Below are positions 37,169 to 44,807 of a stretch of DNA of 64,000 nt, one piece after another. The position numbers were made by a program, and so were the translations under genes. Each line of letters begins with the position of its first letter. Position 1 is the first letter of the stretch. The notes beneath the pieces were generated by a model that saw only the letters and a program-made list of their open reading frames with translations, was not told where the DNA came from and ran no database searches. The stretch is from Emticicia sp. BO119 (GTDB taxonomy: Bacteria > Bacteroidota > Bacteroidia > Cytophagales > Spirosomataceae): contig NZ_JACETV010000001.1 in assembly GCF_013912375.1 (NCBI RefSeq), positions 992,001 through 1,056,000 of the forward strand, given 5' to 3'.

Positions 37169-37190
37169 CGCCTTAAAAAAGGCTCAATAG

Positions 37191-37766
37191 GTGGAGTACG
37201 CAGGTTTAGGAGATGACATATTAGTCAAACTGATGAGTTTGGGAGATAAAGAGGCTTTTGGAGAGATTTACAGTCGATATTGGCGTAAATTATTTCAGAA
37301 AGCCCAACGAAAAATCTATGCAAAAGAGGTTGTTGAAGAAATTGTTCAAGACCTCTTTGTGACTCTTTGGGAAAAGCGTGCTTCGCAAAAAATCCAGACT
37401 TTGGAGCCTTATCTTTTTACAGCACTCAAATTCCAGATCATTACTCATATTAAGAAACAGGTATTGAAGGAAAAATTCGTTGCAATTACTACCGCCGAAA
37501 GTGAAGAAGAAGAAAATAGCCTTGAAGAAAAAATTGCTTATGATGATTTAACCCGGTCAATAGAACAGGCAATTGAGCAATTACCTGAAAAAACTCAACA
37601 CATTTTTCGTCTCAACCGATTAGAAGGTAAAAGTACCAAAGAAATTGTAGAGATTCTTAATATTCCCGAGCGCACGGTAGAATATCATATTTCTCAATCT
37701 CTCAGATTTATGCGCGAGCACCTGAAGGAGTTTCTTACCTGGGGTATGCTGCTATTTATTCGTTAG
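37191..37766 (+). CDS. ECF sigma factor, FecI-like (locus 1)
   Basis: 191 residues from GTG 37191; the next ATG lies inside region 2 and would lose conserved residues. Region 2 reads GDKEAFGEIYSRYWRKL and EIVQDLFVTLWEKR; region 4 reads LPEKTQHIFRLNRLEGKSTKEI and IPERTVEYHISQSLRFMREHL. It should direct RNA polymerase to the susC promoter of locus 1 once released by FecR. A gap of 320 bp separates it from fecR, longer than usual. Confidence 0.9.
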   Translation: MEYAGLGDDILVKLMSLGDKEAFGEIYSRYWRKLFQKAQRKIYAKEVVEEIVQDLFVTLWEKRASQKIQTLEPYLFTALKFQIITHIKKQVLKEKFVAITTAESEEEENSLEEKIAYDDLTRSIEQAIEQLPEKTQHIFRLNRLEGKSTKEIVEILNIPERTVEYHISQSLRFMREHLKEFLTWGMLLFIR

Positions 37767-38086
37767 TAAAAGGCGATGAGATATTGCCTGAGTGGTGTAT
37801 CTACACTTCCTCTACTTGCTAATATTCAAATTATTTTTTGCCATTCAATCCTATTTAATCCTGCCAGATTTTGTTAACCGAAGGTTCTATTCATAGATAT
37901 CTTTTCCGGCTTTGAATTTGTCATTTTACTTTTTGTTTAATCTTTCTTTTTTATTGTATTTTTTAAAGAAAATTTTATAAAAAGCCATTTATTCTGGTAT
38001 TATTTAAAGAAATTTCAAAACTATTTGCGGTTTTTTATGACATTATCAGACATAGTAAATAAAGACAAGAAAAGAGACACTATCTG
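37767..38086 (+). other. 320-bp AT-rich gap between sigma factor 1 and FecR 1
   Basis: No gene seen. At its right end an imperfect inverted repeat pairs 38045-38056 with 38079-38088 (two-base bulge), so that the fecR start codon at 38087 would be partly inside a stem. Confidence 0.4.
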
Positions 38087-39121
38087 ATGAAAAGCCGTAA
38101 AGCCTTTGGGAGACTTCTCCAGAAATACTTAGAGGGAAAATGTAGTGAGTCTGAAAGGCAATTGGTTGAGCAGTGGTATGAACTAATTGATGAAGAGCCA
38201 AGACAAGATTACTCTGACAGAGAATGGGAAGAGATAAAGTATAAATTATGGCGGAGAATTGAGGACAAGTCTTTTGAGCCAGCAGATATTTATACCGAAT
38301 CGTCACAGATGTTTAGTTTCTGGCGTTCTTATCGTGTTGGGATTGCTGCTTCTGTAACTATACTATTAAGTTTAGGTATGTGGTGGTATCTTAATGAAGA
38401 TGAAAAAAAATCAACTATTTTATCCACACAACAAGAAAAAAACGAATTAAAATTCATAGATAATACCTCTTCCAAGCCTATCAGAATAGGCCTTGAGGAT
38501 GGGAGCACCGTAACACTAAGTCCACACAGCCAACTTCAGTATCCCAATCACTTTGCTGCGAACAAAAGAGAAGTCCAACTCACAGGTGAGGCCCTGTTTG
38601 AGGTAAGTAAAAACCCGGAAAGACCATTTTATGTCCTAACTGATAAACTTGTTACCAAAGTTTTAGGTACCAGTTTTTATGTTCGTACGGTCGAAGCTAC
38701 AAAAAAAGTAGAAGTAGAAGTACTGACAGGTAAAGTGTCAGTGTACGAAAAAGAAAAAGTAAATAATGAAAACCCTGGTGTTGTATTGACTCCGAATCAT
38801 AAGGTTACTTTTTTTATAGCTGAAAAGCATTTTATCACGGGTCTGGTGCAAAAGCCATTACCTCAGATTCAGACAATAGAAAATAAACCTGAAACTTTTG
38901 AATTTGATGATGCACCCATCGGAGAGGTGTTGAATAAGTTAGAAAGGGTATATGGAATTGATATTGAGCTTGAAAATGAAAAATTAAGTACATGCCCACT
39001 TACGGCTGATATTACTCGACAACCTTTATATACCAAGTTAGATATAATTTGTGCAACAATTAATGGACGATATGAAGTGAAAGGAACGACAATTCTGATA
39101 AGTGGAAAAGGGTGTGAGTAA
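38087..39121 (+). CDS. FecR-type anti-sigma factor (locus 1)
   Basis: 344 residues: a cytoplasmic N-terminal part (LLQKYLEGKCSESERQLVEQW), one membrane helix near 85-105 (IAASVTILLSLGMWWYL), then a periplasmic FecR domain (ITLxDGSTVTLSPHSQLQYP-like text, LTGEALFEVSKNPERPFYV, VTKVLGTSFYVR) and a C-terminal DUF4974-like/STN-like domain (EFDDAPIGEVLNKLERVYGIDI). It holds sigma 1 inactive until the SusC STN domain touches its periplasmic part. Confidence 0.93.
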   Translation: MKSRKAFGRLLQKYLEGKCSESERQLVEQWYELIDEEPRQDYSDREWEEIKYKLWRRIEDKSFEPADIYTESSQMFSFWRSYRVGIAASVTILLSLGMWWYLNEDEKKSTILSTQQEKNELKFIDNTSSKPIRIGLEDGSTVTLSPHSQLQYPNHFAANKREVQLTGEALFEVSKNPERPFYVLTDKLVTKVLGTSFYVRTVEATKKVEVEVLTGKVSVYEKEKVNNENPGVVLTPNHKVTFFIAEKHFITGLVQKPLPQIQTIENKPETFEFDDAPIGEVLNKLERVYGIDIELENEKLSTCPLTADITRQPLYTKLDIICATINGRYEVKGTTILISGKGCE

Positions 39122-39187
39122 GGAGATAATTAATTACTGAATAAAGCATCTATTCAACCTTAATAAACTAACCATCTATTTAGCTCC

Positions 39188-39232
39188 GGGAGTATGTTTA
39201 AACGTTATATCAAGACAAGCAAACATGCTCCC
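39188..39232 (+). terminator. hairpin between fecR1 and susC1
   Basis: A 12-bp stem with one G-U pair (39188-39199 with 39221-39232) and a 21-nt loop, followed by TTATTAAC. Likely a terminator or processing site between the regulator and transporter genes. Confidence 0.45.
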
Positions 39233-39345
39233 TTATTAACTAAGCCATCTATTTAACCTTAGCAATATAAGTAAAAAGCTGAGGTCTATTTAACGCAAAC
39301 CCAATTGTATAAGTATGATTAAAAAATAAGTTCAATCTATGTAAA

Positions 39346-39457
39346 ATAAAAAAAGCTGACAATGGTACCAGCATTGTCAGCCCAATATGCCCTGAGATTA
39401 TTTTCGCTGCTCGTGAAAACAAGGGCTTCTTTTGTCAAATTCTTACCTCTAACAAAA
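39346..39457 (-). ncRNA. predicted cis-antisense RNA to the susC1 leader (DonS-like)
   Basis: On the minus strand, TTG (39491-39489), an 18-nt spacer and TACATTTG (39470-39463) form a near-perfect promoter overlapping the susC1 start. Transcription would begin near 39457 and stop at an intrinsic terminator: a perfect 10-bp stem (39381-39372 with 39364-39355, 7-nt loop) followed by seven U residues. A second hairpin (39389-39426, outer stem GCCCT/AGGGC, inner stem at 39401-39419) lies inside. The product, about 112 nt, is antisense to the untranslated leader of susC1. Position between anti-sigma and susC matches what is known for DonS-type RNAs in Bacteroides PULs. Existence is inference from sequence signals. 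Confidence 0.6.
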
Positions 39458-39462
39458 TTGTT

Positions 39463-39491
39463 CAAATGTATGAAAAAAAGATTACAAACAA
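39463..39491 (-). promoter_or_regulatory. promoter for the antisense RNA at susC1
   Basis: Minus strand TTG-N18-TACATTTG, an exact match to the Bacteroidota consensus. The -7 element ends at the first base of the susC1 start codon (39470). Confidence 0.6.
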
Positions 39492-42400
39492 GTAAAATCT
39501 TGCTACTTGCTATGAAAATTTCTGCTGTTCAGCTTGTATTGGCAATGATTTTCGCTACTGTTTCATATGCTTATGATTCAAAAGCTCAGGAGTTTTTGAA
39601 TAAGCCTGTTTCAGTAAATGCAGAAAACCAGAGCCTTCGCGCAGTGTTGAGTATGATTGAAGAGCAGACCGATGTGAAGTTTGTTTATAGCTCAAAAGCT
39701 ATTCATGCCGACCGTAAAGTGAGCTATACCGCAGCTGAACGAAAACTCTCTGATGTATTGGAATCGCTATTGAAGCCTATGAAGGTAAATTACAGGGTCA
39801 TTGGCGGACAGATTATTCTTAATTGGGAAGACAGACAGACCCTTTTGAACGGAATTGAGGCACCTTCAATGATTGATAAAGAAAATCTTATGCTGACAAT
39901 TGACCAACCGGTTAAAGGAAAGGTGACCGATAAGGATGGAGGGATGGGTTTACCTGGTGTCAGTGTTACGATTAAGGGGACAACTCGCGGAGTAACAACA
40001 GATGCTGAAGGCAACTATTCAATAGCAGTACCTAACGACAAATCGGTACTGGTATATAGTTTCCTGGGTTATGAGAAACAGGAAATCATTGTAGGGGCCC
40101 AAACAACAATTAATGTAACACTTGGCTCTGACATGAAAGCCTTAGAAGAGGTTGTGGTAGTTGGGTATGGTACTCAGAAAAAAGCAAATATGACCGGGGC
40201 TGTGTCAAGTATTGATGCGGCTGCAATAGAAAATCGTCCTGCCAGTAACTTAGCTACTGCTATGCAGGGAATGAGCCCAGGATTGATTATTACCCGCACA
40301 AGCGGACAGCCCGGAAGTGAAGATATAGGTATCCAGATTCGTGGAGCAACTACTGCCAATGGTTCAGTGAGCCCATTGGTTGTATTAGATGGGGTAGCGG
40401 TGCCAAGCAATACTCTACAGACAATGAACCCTAACGACGTTGAGAGTATCAGTGTTCTGAAAGATGCTGCAGCAGCAGCTATCTATGGTGCTCAAGCAGC
40501 AGGTGGGGTTATTCTTGTTACAACCAAGAAGGGAAAAGCCGGAAAAGTTACTTTTGATTATCTGGCGCAACAAGGCACAGACTGGTCAATTAATGTGCCT
40601 GAAAGAATGTCTTTACTGGAAGAAGCTGAATTTGCTAATCTGGCTCGTGCTAATTCCGGAAGTGGACCTGAGTATTCGGCAGATGACATTCAACGTATCA
40701 AAGATGGTATTCCTTATGTAGTCAATCCCGCTGATACAAGTACCTATCTTTTCTATAATCAGGTACCATTAGCAGACCAGATATTAAAAAAATACTCATC
40801 CATGCGTACGCACAATCTGACTGTAAGAGGCGGAACTGAAAAACTTAATTTCTTGCTTTCGGGTGGGTACTATGGTAAAAACGGAATATTTAAAGTTGGG
40901 CCTGATAGCTATAATCGTTATAATCTTCGTTTGAATCTTGGAGCTCAGTTAACTAAGATTTTCTCTCTTGATTCTCGACTTTCTTACACTAACGACAAGC
41001 AGGAGGCTTCGTCCGCAGGATTGAACGGACAAGGGTTAATTTATCAGATATACCGTTTGCGTACACGTACACCATTCTTTACACCAGAAGGGCGCTATAA
41101 TGGTGCCGGGTCAGCAGCTACTGCTTATGCCTCATTGGAGTCGGGTGGATATAATGAATACAAACGTAATTATTTTGATGGAGTATTTACTTTAAAAGCC
41201 TCTGAGATTATTAAAGGACTAAACCTACGAGCAGTTTTAGGTACACAATATCGCCGAGGCGACAGAGAAGTTTTTTATCGTACTGTGCCACTTTGGGGTA
41301 AATCAAGAGTTCTTAGCTATCTGAATCAGGTTAATTCTTTTCAGTTAACAAATGAGTTAACTACCAATACAAACTTACAGTTTCTGGCTAATTATGATAG
41401 AAAGTTTGGTAAGCATACACTTGGTTTATTTGCAGGGTATCAATGGGAAGACTTTCGCTTTTCTTCGTTCTTTACTTCTGCTTCAAACTTAGTAAGTAAC
41501 GATTTGCCAACTCTAAACTTAGGGGATGACAAAACCAAGAGCAATAGCCAGAGTATCTATGCCTATGCTTACCAATCAGTATTCGGTAGAGTAAATTACA
41601 GCTTTGCCGATAAATATTTGATTGAGGGTACGTTGCGTTCTGATGAAAGTTCAAGACTGGCACCAGGCTACCGTGTAAAGGTATTTCCTTCTGCATCAGC
41701 GGGCTGGAATATCCACCGTGAAGAATGGTTTTCAAATTCCTTAAAATTCATATCTGAATTAAAATTAAGAGCGTCGTGGGGTCGTTTAGGGGGTGCTTTG
41801 GGGAATACGTTGGGTTACTATGACTACCTGAACCAATTAAGCCGAAATAATAATTTAGTATTAGGTGATTCTCGTACTTCTTATATTTACCAAAGCTCAA
41901 TTCCTTCAGCACAACTATCGTGGGAGACCATTGAGACTTCAAATATTGGTGCTGATCTCGGTTTCTTCCAGAATAAACTACAGGTCACTGCCGATTACTA
42001 CGTGAAATATAACCGTAATATGCTTACTCCACAGCAATTACCAGCTGTGATCGGAATAGGAACACCGCGTAAAAACAATGGCGAGCTGAAATCGTGGGGA
42101 TGGGAGTTAGAAGCGCGTTACAGAGGAGCAATTGGTAGTAATTTCTCGTATAATGTTGCAGCGAACCTGTCTGACAACCAGAACAAATTAATCAATTTCT
42201 CAGGCCGCAGAGTAATTGCTGCCGGTACTAACGGATTGATTGAGGGTTATCCACTCAATACTATATGGGGGTATGAAACGGCGGGTTATTTCACAAGTGC
42301 TGATGAAGTTAAAGCCTGGGCTTTCCAGGATAACCGCACAGGTGCAGGAGATATAAAGTATATTGACAAAAATGGCGATGGAAGACTGACTATCGGTAAT

Positions 42401-42931
42401 GGTAATATTGACAATCATGGCGATCTTGTATTGTTGGGTACCACCCAACCCCGTTACTTGTTTGGAGTTACGCTTGGTTTCCAGTGGAAAAATATTGACT
42501 TCTCGGCGTTTGTGCAAGGGGTAGGGAAACGTAATTACCGTCCGACTACGGAAAATATAGCTCCATTACTTGTTACCTGGAAACAAGCATTGGGTGTGCA
42601 TAAAGATTACTGGACTCCTGAAAATCCGAATGCGCTGTATCCAAGACCTTATGTAGGGGCTACGCATAACTATGTATCATCTGACAAATGGGTTTTAAAT
42701 GCGAGTTATGCACGCTTGAAAAACATTCAGGTAGGTTATACATTACCAGTAACCTGGACCTCTAAAATTAATATTTCAAGGGCGAGATTTTTCTTCTCTG
42801 GTCAAGACCTTCTTACTATCTCATCATTGGGTAAATTCAAAGGCTTATTTGACCCGGAAAACCGCGATAATGTAGATAACGACTATCCATTCTTTGCTAC
42901 GGCATCAATTGGTTTAAACCTTTCATTTTAA
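39470..42931 (+). CDS. SusC-family TonB-dependent outer-membrane transporter with STN domain (locus 1)
   Basis: 1153 residues from ATG 39470. An in-frame ATG at 39362 lies inside the leader hairpin and would put 36 unrelated residues before the signal peptide. Order: signal peptide ending near residue 38 (YAYDSKAQ), STN domain (about 45-120, VKFVYSSKAI), carboxypeptidase-regulatory-like domain (KGKVTDKDGGMGLPGVSV), plug (VVVGYGTQKKANMTGAV, VESISVLKDAAAAAIYG) and a 22-strand-type barrel ending in a C-terminal phenylalanine (ASIGLNLSF). The STN domain is the part that signals to FecR. Imports an oligosaccharide or similar; the heparinase-like genes downstream suggest a uronic-acid-containing glycan. 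Confidence 0.96.
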   Translation: MKKRLQTSKILLLAMKISAVQLVLAMIFATVSYAYDSKAQEFLNKPVSVNAENQSLRAVLSMIEEQTDVKFVYSSKAIHADRKVSYTAAERKLSDVLESLLKPMKVNYRVIGGQIILNWEDRQTLLNGIEAPSMIDKENLMLTIDQPVKGKVTDKDGGMGLPGVSVTIKGTTRGVTTDAEGNYSIAVPNDKSVLVYSFLGYEKQEIIVGAQTTINVTLGSDMKALEEVVVVGYGTQKKANMTGAVSSIDAAAIENRPASNLATAMQGMSPGLIITRTSGQPGSEDIGIQIRGATTANGSVSPLVVLDGVAVPSNTLQTMNPNDVESISVLKDAAAAAIYGAQAAGGVILVTTKKGKAGKVTFDYLAQQGTDWSINVPERMSLLEEAEFANLARANSGSGPEYSADDIQRIKDGIPYVVNPADTSTYLFYNQVPLADQILKKYSSMRTHNLTVRGGTEKLNFLLSGGYYGKNGIFKVGPDSYNRYNLRLNLGAQLTKIFSLDSRLSYTNDKQEASSAGLNGQGLIYQIYRLRTRTPFFTPEGRYNGAGSAATAYASLESGGYNEYKRNYFDGVFTLKASEIIKGLNLRAVLGTQYRRGDREVFYRTVPLWGKSRVLSYLNQVNSFQLTNELTTNTNLQFLANYDRKFGKHTLGLFAGYQWEDFRFSSFFTSASNLVSNDLPTLNLGDDKTKSNSQSIYAYAYQSVFGRVNYSFADKYLIEGTLRSDESSRLAPGYRVKVFPSASAGWNIHREEWFSNSLKFISELKLRASWGRLGGALGNTLGYYDYLNQLSRNNNLVLGDSRTSYIYQSSIPSAQLSWETIETSNIGADLGFFQNKLQVTADYYVKYNRNMLTPQQLPAVIGIGTPRKNNGELKSWGWELEARYRGAIGSNFSYNVAANLSDNQNKLINFSGRRVIAAGTNGLIEGYPLNTIWGYETAGYFTSADEVKAWAFQDNRTGAGDIKYIDKNGDGRLTIGNGNIDNHGDLVLLGTTQPRYLFGVTLGFQWKNIDFSAFVQGVGKRNYRPTTENIAPLLVTWKQALGVHKDYWTPENPNALYPRPYVGATHNYVSSDKWVLNASYARLKNIQVGYTLPVTWTSKINISRARFFFSGQDLLTISSLGKFKGLFDPENRDNVDNDYPFFATASIGLNLSF

Positions 42932-42971
42932 TCAGGGGTATTAATTTTAATTATCCAACTCGTTTTTACAT

Positions 42972-44588
42972 ATGAAATCATTCATAAAATATATAACTTT
43001 AGGTGTAGCTGTTTTGGTAGGAGTAACCGCTTGTGATGTAAACAGACTTCCTGAAACAAACATTAGTGATGCCACTTTCTGGCGTTCGGAAGCTGACCTT
43101 AAATCGGCAGCAAACTATCTATATACTTTTTTGCCTGGCTTTAATACTGAAGATGTATGGTCTGACGATGCAGTAGGTCTTGCCTCTAATAATATCAGTG
43201 ATGGCTCTCGTTTAGCACCTGCTACTGATGGCAACTATAGTAGTCCATACGGGTTAATCAGAGCGGCCAATAATATTATCGAAAAAGCTCCCCGAGCAGA
43301 ATCAGCCGGACAGGCAGTTATTGATCGCTATATTGGCGAAGCCCGATTCTTCAGAGCATGGGCATATTTTTCGTTGGTTCAGAAATATGGGGATGTGCCA
43401 TTAATTCTAAAAACTCTGGAAGACAACTCTCCTGAATTAACAGCTACGGCTACCTCAAGAGCTGAAATTTATACTCAGATTTATCAGGATTTAGACTTTG
43501 CTGCAAGCAAATTGCCAACCCCAACTGCTTTGGGTTCAGCAGATTATGGCCGGATCTCAAATACTGCTGCTTTAGCACTCAAAGCAAGAGTGGGGCTTTT
43601 TGAGGGCACTCGTTCAAAATTTCATAAATATGGAGACCCGAACGCACATCTTACTGTGGCTGTGGCAGCCGCCAAAGCCGTAATGGATAGTAAACAACAT
43701 GATTTGTTTGCCAGTTACTTCAATTTATTTCAATATGAAGGTGAAGGACGGCAGAATCGTGAAAATATTATAGTAAGACAATACGGTGTTTCGGCAACAG
43801 AACGTGTAAGTACACATTCTTATTTCAGAGGAAGTTTAGAGAATGGTAATCTGAGTCCAACCAAGAGCTTGGCTGATGCCTATCTAATGAAAGACGGCCT
43901 ACCAATTACAAAATCACCATTGTATAAAACTCCTGAGGCTTCTTTGGATGTATTTGCTAATCGCGACGAACGGATGTCGGCTACTTTTATGAAAAGAGGA
44001 GACGCTTATATGGGTACGAAACCTGTATTTGATATCGCTCCTTTAGTATTTAATAAAACCGGATTTACTTTTCGTAAATACTCTAATATTGATGACTGGA
44101 CAACCCAAAATTCTTTAATGGACCGTGTTGTTTTACGTTATGCAGAAGTTTTATTGGTATATGCAGAAGCTAAATTTGAATTAGAAAATCAAATCAGTGA
44201 TGCAGATTTAGAAATTTCTATCAACTTATTGCGCAAAAGAGCCAACATTGCTAAACTATCTAATGCATTTGTTTCGGAAAATGGTTTAGATATGCGCGAT
44301 GAAATCCGACGAGAAAGACGTGTGGAGTTAGCACAAGAAAGTTTTCGTTATTGGGATCTTATCCGTTGGAAAATTGCTGAAGTAGAACTGCCAAAACCGG
44401 TTTTGGGTAATTATTTCTTCAAAACTGAGTTCGGGACTTCAGTTACTGTAAATCTGACACCTGAAAACTTCATTCTGGTGCAAGCAGCCAGCTTCCGTAA
44501 ATTCGACCCCGAGAAAGATTATTTATGGCCTTTACCAATCAATGAAATTTCTTTGAACTCCAATCTAAAGCAAAATCCTAAGTGGTAA
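42972..44588 (+). CDS. SusD/RagB-family surface lipoprotein (locus 1)
   Basis: 538 residues with lipobox (GVTAC, Cys21). The RagB/SusD fold is recognised by DATFWRSEADLKSAANYLY, GEARFFRAWAYFSLVQKYGDVPLI, RADILVYAEAKFELE-like text, INLLRKRANI, RRERRVELAQESFRYWDLIRW and LWPLPINEISLN. It caps the SusC barrel and binds the substrate outside the cell. It starts 40 bp after susC1 and is followed by a strong hairpin, so the downstream enzyme genes have their own promoter or depend on read-through. Confidence 0.95.
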   Translation: MKSFIKYITLGVAVLVGVTACDVNRLPETNISDATFWRSEADLKSAANYLYTFLPGFNTEDVWSDDAVGLASNNISDGSRLAPATDGNYSSPYGLIRAANNIIEKAPRAESAGQAVIDRYIGEARFFRAWAYFSLVQKYGDVPLILKTLEDNSPELTATATSRAEIYTQIYQDLDFAASKLPTPTALGSADYGRISNTAALALKARVGLFEGTRSKFHKYGDPNAHLTVAVAAAKAVMDSKQHDLFASYFNLFQYEGEGRQNRENIIVRQYGVSATERVSTHSYFRGSLENGNLSPTKSLADAYLMKDGLPITKSPLYKTPEASLDVFANRDERMSATFMKRGDAYMGTKPVFDIAPLVFNKTGFTFRKYSNIDDWTTQNSLMDRVVLRYAEVLLVYAEAKFELENQISDADLEISINLLRKRANIAKLSNAFVSENGLDMRDEIRRERRVELAQESFRYWDLIRWKIAEVELPKPVLGNYFFKTEFGTSVTVNLTPENFILVQAASFRKFDPEKDYLWPLPINEISLNSNLKQNPKW

Positions 44589-44600
44589 AATAGAATATTT

Positions 44601-44632
44601 AGAATAATCCCGACTCTCATCGGGATTATTCT
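44601..44632 (+). terminator. terminator after susD1
   Basis: Perfect 13-bp stem (44601-44613 with 44620-44632), 6-nt loop, 13 bp past the stop at 44588; only a short T-run follows. Confidence 0.75.
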
Positions 44633-44746
44633 TTAAAGCATAATTATATTTAATACTGTGGTTAGAAATAATTAATAAAGAAAGTAGATTTGTTTTCTAT
44701 AACAGGTATATTGATATTTAACTAATTAAATGCCGATCTGGTCTGT

Positions 44747-44754
44747 TAATTTTG
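44747..44754 (+). promoter_or_regulatory. candidate -7 element ahead of heparinase-like gene 1
   Basis: TAATTTTG, an exact TAnnTTTG, 53 bp before the start at 44808. No TTG at correct distance, so weak alone. Confidence 0.35.
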
Positions 44755-44807
44755 CTCTTCAAATTGCCACACAAAACTGATCGATTCAACCCTAATCAAC
44801 CAATCTA

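Larger units (their letters stand above)
39122..39469. other. 348-bp fecR1-susC1 intergenic region
   Basis: Contains, left to right: a repeated motif around CATCTATTxAACCTTA at about 39147, 39173 (partial), 39244 and 39283 (partial), whose first copy also occurs after fecR2 at 52078; a 12-bp stem with one wobble at 39188-39232 that may end the sigma/fecR transcript; and the predicted antisense RNA. The susC promoter recognised by the ECF factor should lie here but was not identified. Confidence 0.6.

Noticed and set aside
39355-39381. Plus-strand terminator or riboswitch before susC1
   Set aside because: No T-run follows on the plus strand, while the minus strand has seven U right after the stem, so the hairpin fits a minus-strand terminator.
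39362-39469. N-terminal extension of SusC1
   Set aside because: The ATG at 39362 sits inside the leader hairpin and the added 36 residues precede a normal signal peptide starting at 39470.
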